Shown here one piece after another: positions 1-7,186 of a stretch of DNA of 10,758 nucleotides. Numbering within the stretch: the first letter of the stretch is position 1; each line of letters starts with the position of its first letter. Source of the DNA: Pseudomonadota bacterium (GTDB taxonomy: Bacteria > Pseudomonadota > Gammaproteobacteria > Burkholderiales > Burkholderiaceae_F); the NCBI GenBank assembly GCA_023443095.1, contig JAEZVV010000193.1, positions 1 through 10,758 on the forward strand, read 5' to 3'. Position numbers and translations under genes: made by a program. The notes beneath the pieces are model-generated. The model saw only the letters and a list, made by a program, of their open reading frames with translations. It was not told where the DNA came from and ran no database searches.

Positions 1-1
1 C

Positions 2-811
2 GCCACCGCCTTGCGCGACGCCGACGAGTTTCAGAGCCTGGCCCCGCCGTCGAGCTCGGCCCACAAGAGCCTGCCCGGCCGCGGCGTCAGCGCCCGCCTC
101 GACGACGGCACCGAGCTGTTGTTTGGCAACCGCCGCCTGATGGAAGAAAAGGGCGTCGCCCTCGGCACGATGGAGGCGCGCGCGGCCGAACTCGAAAGCC
201 AGGGCCGCACCGTGTCGTGGCTGGCCCGCAAGACCGCCGCCGGCGTCGAACTGGTCGGCCTGGTCGCTTTTGGCGACGAAGCCAAACCGACCGCCAAGGC
301 GGCGGTGGCCGAACTCGAAGCGTTGGGGCTTGCCACCACCATGATCTCGGGCGACAGCGCCGGCGCCGCCCGCCACATCGCCTTGCAGCTGGGATTGACG
401 AGTTTCGAAGCCGGCGTCCTGCCGCGCGACAAGGCCAAGCGGGTAAGCGCCCTGAAAGACGACGGCAAGGTCGTGGCCATGGTCGGCGACGGCATCAACG
501 ACGCCCCGGCGCTGGCGGCGGCCGATGTCGGCATCGCCATGGGTTCGGGCACCGACGTCGCGATGCACGCCGCCGGCATCACCCTCTTGCGCAGCGATCC
601 GCGCCTGGTAGCAAGAGCGATCGACCTCTCGCGCCGCACCGTCAGCAAGATCCGCCAGAACCTTTTCTGGGCCTTCTTCTACAACGTGATCGGCATTCCG
701 CTCGCGGCTTTCGGCCTGCTCTCGCCGATGATCGCCGGCGCCGCGATGGCAGCCTCGAGCGTGATGGTGGTGGGCAACTCGCTGCTGCTGGCGCGCCACC
801 GCCAGAACTGA
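2..811 (+). CDS. copA: Copper-translocating P-type ATPase, C-terminal part (5' truncated by window edge)
   Basis: The last 269 residues of a P1B-type ATPase, which pumps Cu+ across the inner membrane using ATP. The reading frame is open through the left edge; the TTG at 11 is an internal Leu codon, not a start. Seen in order (numbering from the first visible codon): part of the nucleotide-binding domain with PGRGV and a GN motif; M-I-S-G-D at 114-118 (the family usually has T-G-D); the P-domain hinge GDGINDAPAL from 162; then two terminal membrane helices. These carry Tyr227-Asn228 and M249-x-x-S-S253, matching the TM7 Tyr-Asn and TM8 Met-x3-Ser that bind Cu+ in CopA proteins. The CPC helix, phosphorylated Asp and N-terminal metal-binding domains lie outside the window, so copper specificity rests on TM7/TM8. 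Between EFQSL and SLPGRGV there seem to be about ten extra residues rich in Pro and Ser. It converges on ytfL, 30 bp away. Confidence 0.93.
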   Translation, partial: ATALRDADEFQSLAPPSSSAHKSLPGRGVSARLDDGTELLFGNRRLMEEKGVALGTMEARAAELESQGRTVSWLARKTAAGVELVGLVAFGDEAKPTAKAAVAELEALGLATTMISGDSAGAARHIALQLGLTSFEAGVLPRDKAKRVSALKDDGKVVAMVGDGINDAPALAAADVGIAMGSGTDVAMHAAGITLLRSDPRLVARAIDLSRRTVSKIRQNLFWAFFYNVIGIPLAAFGLLSPMIAGAAMAASSVMVVGNSLLLARHRQN

Positions 812-814
812 AGC

Positions 815-835
815 GGGCGCGGCCCGGCCGCGCCC
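815..835. terminator. GC-rich hairpin between convergent copA and ytfL
   Basis: A perfect 9-bp stem, GGGCGCGGC pairing with GCCGCGCCC, closes a 3-nt loop. It starts 4 bp after the copA stop and ends 6 bp before the ytfL stop. Placed between two convergent genes and symmetric, it could end transcripts from both sides. There is no T-tract on either strand, so it is not a canonical intrinsic terminator; it may instead stabilise 3' ends or work with Rho. Confidence 0.55.
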
Positions 836-841
836 CTCGGC

Positions 842-2179
842 TCAGCGCTCGCTGGGCTCGGCGCGGTCGGCGGCTTCGTGGATCACCGGCGCTTCCGAGT
901 TGCGGGTGACCAGCACCTGGTCGATCTTGTGGTTGTCGACGTCGATCACCTCGAAGCGGTAACCGCCGTAGTTCACGCGGTCGGTCCGCTTCGGGATCTT
1001 GCGCAGCATGAACATCATGAAACCGGCCACGGTTTCGTAGTTGGCATCGTCGGGCAGGCCGTCGAGGTCGAGTGCACGTTCGACGTCGGTGATCGGAGTG
1101 GTGCCGTCGATCAGCCAGGAATCGGCGTCGCGCTGGATGATCTGCGCCTCTTCGGGCTGGCCGACGAGATCGCCCATCACCGTGCTCATCACGTCGTTCA
1201 GGGTGATGATGCCCACCACCAGCGCGTATTCGTTGAGGATCACGGCGAAGTCCTCACGCGAACGCTTGAAGACCTCAAGGATCTCGGACAGCGTCAAGGA
1301 GTCGGGCACGAACTGGACGTTCTTGAGCATGCCCTGCTCCTTGAGCGAGATCGGCTTGCCGTCGAGCGCCCGCCGCAGGAGGTCCTTGGAATCGACGTAA
1401 CCGATCACATGGTCGACGTCTTCGTCGCAGACCAGGAACTTCGAATGCGGCTGCTCGACGATCTTCTTCTTGATGCTCGACTCGGCTTCGTCGAGCGTGA
1501 AATACACGATGCTCTCGCGCGCCGTCATCGAACTCGGCACGGTGCGGCTCTCGAGCTCGAACACGTTTTCGATCACCGCCTGCTCGGGCCGGGCCAGGAG
1601 GCCGGCCGCGGCGCCGGCGTCGACCGTGGCCATGATGTCTGCCGAAGTGATCTGGTCATCGGCCGAGGTCGGCAGACCGACCGCCCGCAGCAACACGTTC
1701 GAGATGCCGGTGAAGGCCCACACGAACGGCATCAGCAGCTTCACCAGGAACTGCATCGGCCGCACGATGCGCATCGCGATCGGCTCGGGCGCGGCCAGCC
1801 CGATCCGCTTCGGGATCAGGTCGGCAAACAGAACGAACAGCATCGTCACGAACAGGAAGGAAAAGCCGAAAGCGACCTTCTCGGCCAGAGCGGGCGCCAT
1901 CACCCACTCGAACACGACCGCGATATAGGGGGTGAAAGCCGCCTCGCCGACGATGCCGCCCAGGATCGCCACCGCGTTGAGGCCGATCTGGACCACCGTG
2001 AAGAAATGGCCCGGGTGTTCCTGCAGATCCAGCACCCTCTGCGCTCTTCCTACTCCTTCGTCGACCAGTTGCCGCAGGCGCAGCTTGCGTGCCGCCGCCA
2101 GGGAAATTTCTGCGAGCGAGAAAAATGCACTCGCCAGGATCAGGACCAGGATGAGGAAGAGATGGGTGGAGAAGCTCAC
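842..2179 (-). CDS. ytfL: YtfL/PaeA-type inner membrane protein (DUF21/CNNM, CBS pair, CorC-HlyC domain)
   Basis: A 445-residue protein of the HlyC/CorC family. The closest match from memory is E. coli YtfL (about 447 residues), with long shared stretches such as FFTVVQIGLNAVAILGGIVG (59-78), ENVFELESRTVPSSMT (204-219) and GFMMFMLRKIPKRTD (386-400). Layout: DUF21 membrane domain at about 1-190 with helices near 5-28, 58-80, 102-120 and 142-165; CBS domains at about 215-275 and 285-340; C-terminal CorC/HlyC domain at about 350-427. YtfL has been reported to lower cytoplasmic cadaverine and putrescine (renamed PaeA); relatives are linked to Mg2+/Co2+ export. The GTG start at 2179 is chosen because GAAGG lies 5 nt upstream and the protein then begins at the first helix. 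The frame stays open a further 276 codons into the glutamate dehydrogenase gene, but that part is a shadow. Confidence 0.92.
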   Translation of the reverse strand: MSFSTHLFLILVLILASAFFSLAEISLAAARKLRLRQLVDEGVGRAQRVLDLQEHPGHFFTVVQIGLNAVAILGGIVGEAAFTPYIAVVFEWVMAPALAEKVAFGFSFLFVTMLFVLFADLIPKRIGLAAPEPIAMRIVRPMQFLVKLLMPFVWAFTGISNVLLRAVGLPTSADDQITSADIMATVDAGAAAGLLARPEQAVIENVFELESRTVPSSMTARESIVYFTLDEAESSIKKKIVEQPHSKFLVCDEDVDHVIGYVDSKDLLRRALDGKPISLKEQGMLKNVQFVPDSLTLSEILEVFKRSREDFAVILNEYALVVGIITLNDVMSTVMGDLVGQPEEAQIIQRDADSWLIDGTTPITDVERALDLDGLPDDANYETVAGFMMFMLRKIPKRTDRVNYGGYRFEVIDVDNHKIDQVLVTRNSEAPVIHEAADRAEPSER

Positions 2180-2184
2180 GTTGA

Positions 2185-2189
2185 CCTTC
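2185..2189 (-). promoter_or_regulatory. Ribosome binding site of ytfL
   Basis: GAAGG on the minus strand, 5 nt before the GTG at 2179-2177. It decides the start, since the open frame runs far upstream and no ATG lies near the first membrane helix. Confidence 0.6.
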
Positions 2190-2242
2190 GGAAAACTGCA
2201 ATGAGCCAAGGCTACCGCGTTCAAACGAGCGCCGTAAGCCAC

Positions 2243-2256
2243 GCGGGTAAGCCCGC
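2243..2256 (-). other. Small hairpin upstream of ytfL
   Basis: GCGGG and CCCGC flank a 4-nt loop (TAAG on the plus strand), a 5-bp stem about 65 nt before the ytfL start. It could be a second element of the 3' end of the dehydrogenase transcript or part of the ytfL leader. At this GC content a stem this short often arises by chance. Confidence 0.25.
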
Positions 2257-2276
2257 AACCCGCATTCCGCGCGGCG

Positions 2277-2312
2277 CGGAGAACACCGGCCCCGGCGGCG
2301 CGGCGTTCTCCG
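2277..2312 (-). terminator. Hairpin downstream of the glutamate dehydrogenase gene
   Basis: An 8-bp perfect stem, CGGAGAAC at 2277-2284 with GTTCTCCG at 2305-2312, encloses a 20-nt all-GC-rich loop. It begins 15 nt past the dehydrogenase stop codon on the minus strand. The position fits a terminator or an mRNA 3'-end stabiliser, but no U-tract follows, so termination is inferred, not shown. Confidence 0.45.
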
Positions 2313-2327
2313 TCCCCGGGGCCGGGC

Positions 2328-5300
2328 TCAGGCCAGGACGCGCAGCTCCCGCAGCGCCACCGAGACCATCGCCAGATCGACCCCGCGGGCCTCGCCCAGT
2401 TCGCCCAGCAGGCGGCGCGTCCGCTCGAGCGGGGTCGCTTGCGCCATCTCCCAGGCGGCCAGCGCGGCCGCCGGCGTAGCCCCCAGCGGCACCACCTGGG
2501 CGGTGAGGGCTCGCGCCAGCGCCGCCAGTTCGTCGGCCGCCGCCGACCGCGCCAGGGTCTGCCAATGGCCATCGGTCGGCAGGCTCGCGATCTGGCCGCG
2601 CAAGCGCGGAAAGTCCAGGCGCTCGCCGAGGGCAGCGTGGATCTCGGCCACCTCTTCGACGGCACGGCCGGTCTGGGCCGCAATCTCCGCAATGTCGAGC
2701 GCGGCAAAGCTGGGCTCGGCCACCGCCACCCGCTGCGCCAGCGCTTCCGGCACGCCACGCTCGATCCAGGCGCGCGCCGTCGCCTCGCCCTGGCCGGCAG
2801 CCACCAGACGGGCCGTATTGGCCGCCGCGGCAGGTACGAACGCCGCCACGGTGGCAGCCATCGGTGCAGACAGCCGGGCGCTGCGCAGGAACCACGTGGT
2901 CGCGCGCAAGGTGAGCCGGCCGATTTCGATGTGCAGCTCGGCCAGGATCGCGTCGTCGACGCGGTTCTCGAGCGCGTCGATCTGCTCCCAGGCCAGTGCC
3001 AGTCCAAACACCTCGCGCGCCAGCAGGTAGGCGCGCACCACCTGCGCCGCGCTTGCGCCCGTGGCTTCGACCAGCCGGTGCACGAAGGTCGATCCGACCC
3101 GGTTGATCATCGCGTTGAGCACGCAGGTGACGACGATCTCCCGCCTGAGCGGATGGCGCGCCACGACCGCCGCGTACGGCACCGACACCGCGGCCGGGAA
3201 ATACGCCAGCAGTTCGCGCTCGACCCCCGGGTCCTCGGGCAGGTCCGAATCCATCAGCTCGCCACGCAACCACATCTTGGAATACGCGAGCAGGACGGCC
3301 CGCTCCGGCGTGGTCAGGCCCAGTCCGCGCGCGCGGCGCGCGGCCAAGGTCTCGTCGTCGGGCAGGAACTCGATCGCCCGGTCAAGCTTGCCGCTGCGCT
3401 CGAGGAAGCGGATGAACCGCGCCTGCTGCTCGAGCTGTTTGGGAGCGATGCGCCCGCCGACCGACAACACCTGGGTCTGGAGGATGTTGTCGGCCAGCAC
3501 CAGCTGCGCCACCGCGTCGCTCATGGCGGCGAGCAAGGCATCGCGCTGCGCCAGGTCGAGCTGGCCGTCGGCCATCACCAGGCCGAGTAGGATCTTGAGG
3601 TTGACTTCGTGGTCCGAGGTGTCGACCCCGGCCGAGTTGTCGATGGCGTCGGTGTTGATGCGTCCGCCCTTGAGCGCGAACTCGATCCGGCCGCGCTGGG
3701 TGAAGCCGAGGTTGCCGCCTTCGCCCACCACCTGGCAGCGCAGCTCCCCGCCGTTGACCCGCACCGCGTCGTTGGCCCGGTCGCCCACCTCGGCCGCGGT
3801 CTCGTCTTCCGCCTTGACGTAGGTGCCGATGCCGCCGTTGTAGAGCAGGTCGACCGGCGCCTTGAGGATGGCTGCGATCAGCTCGTTGGGAGCGAGTCGG
3901 CCCGGCGTTATGCCAAGCGCAGTCGCGGCCTGCGGCGATACCGGGATCGCCTTTTCGGCGCGCGACCAGACCCCGCCGCCGGCGGAGATCAGCGCCGCGT
4001 CGTAATCGGCCCACGACGAGCGCGGCAGGGCAAACAGGCGCTCACGCTCGGCAAAACTGAGGGTCGCGTCCGGGGTCGGGTCGAGAAACACGTGGCGGTG
4101 ATCGAAGGCCGCCACCAGCCGGGTCTGGCGCGACAGCAACATGCCGTTGCCGAAAACGTCGTCGCTCATGTCGCCGATGCCCACCGCCGTGAACGGCGTG
4201 GCCTGGATGTCGCGGCCCAGTTCGCGGAAGTGACGCTTGACCGCTTCCCACGCACCGCGGGCGGTGATGCCCATCTTCTTGTGGTCGTAGCCGGCGCTGC
4301 CGCCCGAAGCGAAGGCGTCGCCCAGCCAGAACCCGTATTCGGCGCTGACGGCGTTGGCGAGGTCGGAAAAGCTGGCCGTGCCCTTGTCGGCTGCCACCAC
4401 CAGGTAGGGATCGTCGGCGTCATGCCGCACCACCTTGTCCGGCGCCACCACACGGCCAGCCACCAGGTTGTCGGTGAGATCGAGCAGGCCGCGCAGATAG
4501 TCCTGGTAGCAGGCCACGCCTTCGCGCTGGAAGGCTTCGCGCTCGGCCGCCGGCGGCGCCTTCTTCAGCACGAATCCGCCCTTCGAGCCGACCGGAACGA
4601 TCACGGTGTTCTTGACCCGCTGCGCCTTCACCAGGCCCAGCACCTCGGTGCGGAAGTCTTCGGGCCGATCGGACCAGCGCAGGCCGCCGCGGGCGACCTT
4701 GCCGCCGCGCAGGTGGATCCCTTCGAAGCGCGGCGAATACACGAAGATCTCGACCCAGGGCTGGGGCGCGGGCAGGCCAGGGATACGCGCCGAATCGAAC
4801 TTGAACGAGAGGAAGTCGCGGCCGCGCCAGGCATTGGTGCGCAGCGTCGCCCCCACCAGCGCCAGCAGCTGGCGCAGGACCCGATCCTGGTTGAGGTTGG
4901 CGACCCGGTCGAGCGCCTGTTGAATCGCGCGCCCCTGGGCCGCCTCGGCTTCGGCGTCGGCGCCGTCCGGGTCGAAGCGCAGGCGGAACAAATGGACCAG
5001 CTGGTGGGCGATGCGCGGGTGCGCTGCCAGCGTCGCCTCGATGAAAGCCTGCGACAGGTCGAAACGCGCCTGCTTCAGGTAGCGGGCGTAAGCGCGCAAG
5101 ACGACGATGCCGGCGGCGTCGAGCCCGGCGCTCAAGACCAGACGGTTGAAGTCGTCGCGTTCGAGTCGGCCGGCGAACACCTGCGCGAACACGTCTTCGA
5201 ACAAGGGGGCGAGGGCGGCGATGTCGAGGTCTTCGGCCGCTTCGAGTTCGAGCAGGAAGTCGTGGATCCACCAGATGCTGCCGTCGCTGTTGCGCAGCTG

Positions 5301-7085
5301 GTAAGGATGCTCTTCGAGCACCCGCACGCCCATGCATTCGAGCATGGGCAGGCTGTCGGACAGGGGCACCGGCAGCGCGGCGTGATACAGCTTGAACCCG
5401 AGCCGCCCCGCGGCCCCGGCCAGCGGACGGTAGAGCACAAACCCGGTGGCGTCCGGCCCCAGGCTTTCGATCTTGCGGATGTCGGCCACGGCTACCGGGA
5501 TCGATTCCTGCTCGCGGTAGGCGGCAGGAAAGGCGCTCGCCCAGCGCCGCAGCCAGAGCACGGCACGCGCCTCGCCTTCGGCGTCGACCAGGGCTTCTTT
5601 CAGGCGCTCGCCCCAGCGGCGGGCGGCTTGGCGCAGGCTCTCCTCGAGTTCGCCCGGGTCGACCTCGGGAACGGCGCCGGGCGTGGTGCGCACCGTGATG
5701 TGGATACGAGCGAGCGGGTCTTCAGTCAGCAAGACGTCGAACTCGCTGCCGCTGCCCGCCAGGGCCGCTCCCAGAAGGGCCTGGAACTTGAGCCGCAACT
5801 CGGTGCTGTAAGCGTCGCGCGGCACGAACACCAGGCACGACACGTAGCGCTGGTACGGATCGCGCCGCATGAAGAGCCGCAGGCGCTGGCGCTCGCCGAG
5901 CGCCAGGATGCCGCTGACGATGTCGAACAGTTCGTCGGCGCCGATCTGGAACAGCTCGTCGCGCGGATAGGTCTCGAGAATGTGCGCCGCCGCCTTGGCA
6001 AGATAGCTGCCCGGGGCCAGCCGCGCGCGCGCGAGGACGGCTTCGGCCTTGCCGCGGATCAGAGGCACCTCGGCCACTCGCGCCGCGTAGGCGCTGGAAG
6101 TGAGAAGGCCGAGGAAGCGGTGTTCACCTATCACCCGTCCGTCGGCATCGAAGCGCTTGATGCTGATGTAATCGACGTAGCCCGGCCGGTGCACGGTGGA
6201 GCGCGTGTTGGCCTTGGTGACGACCAGGGGTTCGGACGAGAGTGCGATCGCTCGCGCCTGCGGCGGCAGGGTGGTGGCGGCCGGCGTGTCGGGCCGGTCG
6301 CGCAAGACGCCGCAGCCGCTGCCCGGAACCCGGCGCAGATGCAGTTCGCCGTCGGCTTCGACCAGGTCGTGGCAGCGGTAGCCGAGCAGGACCAGGTGGT
6401 TGTCGGCCAGCCACTCGACAAAGGCGCGGTATTCGGCGCGCTGCTCGGGGTTCAGGGGCAGGGGAGCCGTGTCGATGACGTCGGCCAGCGCGGCCAGTTG
6501 GCGGCGCATGATCGGCCAGTCTTCGACCACGGCCCGGACATCGGCCAGGACACGGGCCAGGCCCGCAGCCAGGCGTTCGCGCGACTCGGGGTCAGGCAGG
6601 CGGTCGACCTCGATCGCCATCACCGATTCGTGCCGGCCCGGCCCTTCGCCGTGGCGGACAACCGAATGGAGCTGGCCCGCCGCATCGCGCTCGATGTCGA
6701 ACAGAGGATGGAAGATCCGGTGCAGGTCCAGCCCCTGGCGATGGATCTCCATGATCACGGAGTCGACCAGGAAAGGCATGTCGTCGTTGACGATTTCGAT
6801 CGCGGTGTGACGCGAACTCCAGCCGTTTTCGGCGAGCTCGGGGTTGAACACTCGCAGGATCGCCGTTCCCGCTTCGCGGCGCCGGGCCAGCTGCAGGATC
6901 GATACCAGCGCTCCCGCCAGATCGGCGACCGACTCCGCCATCAGTTCGTCGTCCGCGGCGCCGCGCAAGAACTCCCGCACCCAAGTTTCAACCAGGCGCT
7001 GTTCTTCCGGTTGAAGCTGCTGGCGGGCCCGATCAACCACGGCTTCTATCCGCTTTGCCTTGTGAGCTTGCGCGGCTGTCTCCAT
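2328..7085 (-). CDS. gdhB: Large NAD-specific glutamate dehydrogenase (about 180 kDa class)
   Basis: A 1,585-residue enzyme, typical of the large bacterial NAD-glutamate dehydrogenases (about 1,500-1,650 residues; EC 1.4.1.2), which deaminate glutamate to 2-oxoglutarate and ammonia in the cytoplasm. The N-terminal half contains the ACT-like regulatory segments. The catalytic domain shows GGLRWSDRPEDFRTEVLG from 800, K820, GSKGG at 833-837 with K835 in the place of the catalytic-pocket lysine of smaller GDHs, A-D900-K-G-T-A, and the nucleotide-binding region GIGDMSDDVFGNG (969-981). The family usually has GDMSGDVFGNG, so Asp975 replaces a Gly. The C-terminal helical region runs to the TGA at 2328-2330. 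The P. aeruginosa homologue GdhB is arginine-inducible and allosterically controlled; this is known there, not shown here. The ATG at 7085 is chosen for its AGGAG site; the frame continues 147 codons upstream only as a shadow of the FAH gene. Confidence 0.96.
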   Translation of the reverse strand: METAAQAHKAKRIEAVVDRARQQLQPEEQRLVETWVREFLRGAADDELMAESVADLAGALVSILQLARRREAGTAILRVFNPELAENGWSSRHTAIEIVNDDMPFLVDSVIMEIHRQGLDLHRIFHPLFDIERDAAGQLHSVVRHGEGPGRHESVMAIEVDRLPDPESRERLAAGLARVLADVRAVVEDWPIMRRQLAALADVIDTAPLPLNPEQRAEYRAFVEWLADNHLVLLGYRCHDLVEADGELHLRRVPGSGCGVLRDRPDTPAATTLPPQARAIALSSEPLVVTKANTRSTVHRPGYVDYISIKRFDADGRVIGEHRFLGLLTSSAYAARVAEVPLIRGKAEAVLARARLAPGSYLAKAAAHILETYPRDELFQIGADELFDIVSGILALGERQRLRLFMRRDPYQRYVSCLVFVPRDAYSTELRLKFQALLGAALAGSGSEFDVLLTEDPLARIHITVRTTPGAVPEVDPGELEESLRQAARRWGERLKEALVDAEGEARAVLWLRRWASAFPAAYREQESIPVAVADIRKIESLGPDATGFVLYRPLAGAAGRLGFKLYHAALPVPLSDSLPMLECMGVRVLEEHPYQLRNSDGSIWWIHDFLLELEAAEDLDIAALAPLFEDVFAQVFAGRLERDDFNRLVLSAGLDAAGIVVLRAYARYLKQARFDLSQAFIEATLAAHPRIAHQLVHLFRLRFDPDGADAEAEAAQGRAIQQALDRVANLNQDRVLRQLLALVGATLRTNAWRGRDFLSFKFDSARIPGLPAPQPWVEIFVYSPRFEGIHLRGGKVARGGLRWSDRPEDFRTEVLGLVKAQRVKNTVIVPVGSKGGFVLKKAPPAAEREAFQREGVACYQDYLRGLLDLTDNLVAGRVVAPDKVVRHDADDPYLVVAADKGTASFSDLANAVSAEYGFWLGDAFASGGSAGYDHKKMGITARGAWEAVKRHFRELGRDIQATPFTAVGIGDMSDDVFGNGMLLSRQTRLVAAFDHRHVFLDPTPDATLSFAERERLFALPRSSWADYDAALISAGGGVWSRAEKAIPVSPQAATALGITPGRLAPNELIAAILKAPVDLLYNGGIGTYVKAEDETAAEVGDRANDAVRVNGGELRCQVVGEGGNLGFTQRGRIEFALKGGRINTDAIDNSAGVDTSDHEVNLKILLGLVMADGQLDLAQRDALLAAMSDAVAQLVLADNILQTQVLSVGGRIAPKQLEQQARFIRFLERSGKLDRAIEFLPDDETLAARRARGLGLTTPERAVLLAYSKMWLRGELMDSDLPEDPGVERELLAYFPAAVSVPYAAVVARHPLRREIVVTCVLNAMINRVGSTFVHRLVEATGASAAQVVRAYLLAREVFGLALAWEQIDALENRVDDAILAELHIEIGRLTLRATTWFLRSARLSAPMAATVAAFVPAAAANTARLVAAGQGEATARAWIERGVPEALAQRVAVAEPSFAALDIAEIAAQTGRAVEEVAEIHAALGERLDFPRLRGQIASLPTDGHWQTLARSAAADELAALARALTAQVVPLGATPAAALAAWEMAQATPLERTRRLLGELGEARGVDLAMVSVALRELRVLA

Positions 7086-7090
7086 GCAGA

Positions 7091-7096
7091 TCTCCT
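7091..7096 (-). promoter_or_regulatory. Ribosome binding site of the glutamate dehydrogenase
   Basis: AGGAGA on the minus strand, 5 nt before the ATG at 7085-7083. This near-consensus site settles the start within a much longer open frame and suggests efficient initiation independent of the upstream gene. Confidence 0.8.
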
Positions 7097-7150
7097 GGTG
7101 GTGACGGGCGGATCGCGCCCATGCGGCGCGGAGTATGCCTGCACCTTCAT

Positions 7151-7166
7151 GCTGCGATGCCGCAGC
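7151..7166 (-). terminator. Hairpin downstream of the FAH-family gene
   Basis: GCTGCG and CGCAGC form a perfect 6-bp stem with a 4-nt loop, starting 20 nt after the FAH stop on the minus strand. No U-tract follows. It may be a weak terminator or attenuator between the FAH gene and the glutamate dehydrogenase. Confidence 0.35.
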
Positions 7167-7186
7167 CGGAAGATCTGCCTGGCCGC

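Larger units (their letters stand above)
2180..2327 (-). other. Intergenic region between glutamate dehydrogenase and ytfL
   Basis: A 148-bp gap on the minus strand. The part next to the dehydrogenase stop is packed with GC dyads, including CCCCGGGG at 2314-2321 and the hairpins listed separately. The half nearer ytfL is less GC-rich. It holds a poor promoter-like pair, TTGAAC then TGCAGT with an 18-nt spacer, ending about 25 nt before the GTG. The matches are weak (4/6 and 3/6), so I do not call a promoter. No small ORF with a ribosome binding site is apparent. Confidence 0.4.
7086..7186 (-). promoter_or_regulatory. Leader/possible promoter region of the glutamate dehydrogenase
   Basis: A 101-bp gap between the FAH stop and the dehydrogenase start. 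On the minus strand it holds CATACT (7137-7132), a 4/6 match to a -10 box, but no good -35 box at the right distance. It also holds two small dyads: GGGCG/CGCCC at 7106-7120 and a stem at 7151-7166. An 8-bp inverted pair, GCAGATCT at 7086-7093 and AGATCTGC at 7171-7178, brackets almost the whole gap, with the first copy overlapping the ribosome binding site. A promoter here is plausible from spacing but unproven. Confidence 0.3.

Noticed and set aside
878..2479. A 533-codon plus-strand open frame opposite ytfL and across the gap into the dehydrogenase gene.
   Set aside because: It is antisense to a clear conserved protein, shows no family resemblance and has a composition typical of shadow frames.
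2180..3007. A 276-codon N-terminal extension of ytfL into the dehydrogenase gene.
   Set aside because: The extension is Arg/Pro/Trp-rich and unlike any YtfL homologue; the GTG at 2179 has a ribosome binding site and starts at the first membrane helix.
6021..6034. An alternating CG run, with a similar GC run near 3325-3343, as possible Z-DNA or regulatory repeats.
   Set aside because: Both lie inside the dehydrogenase coding frame and encode Arg/Ala runs expected from its codon use.
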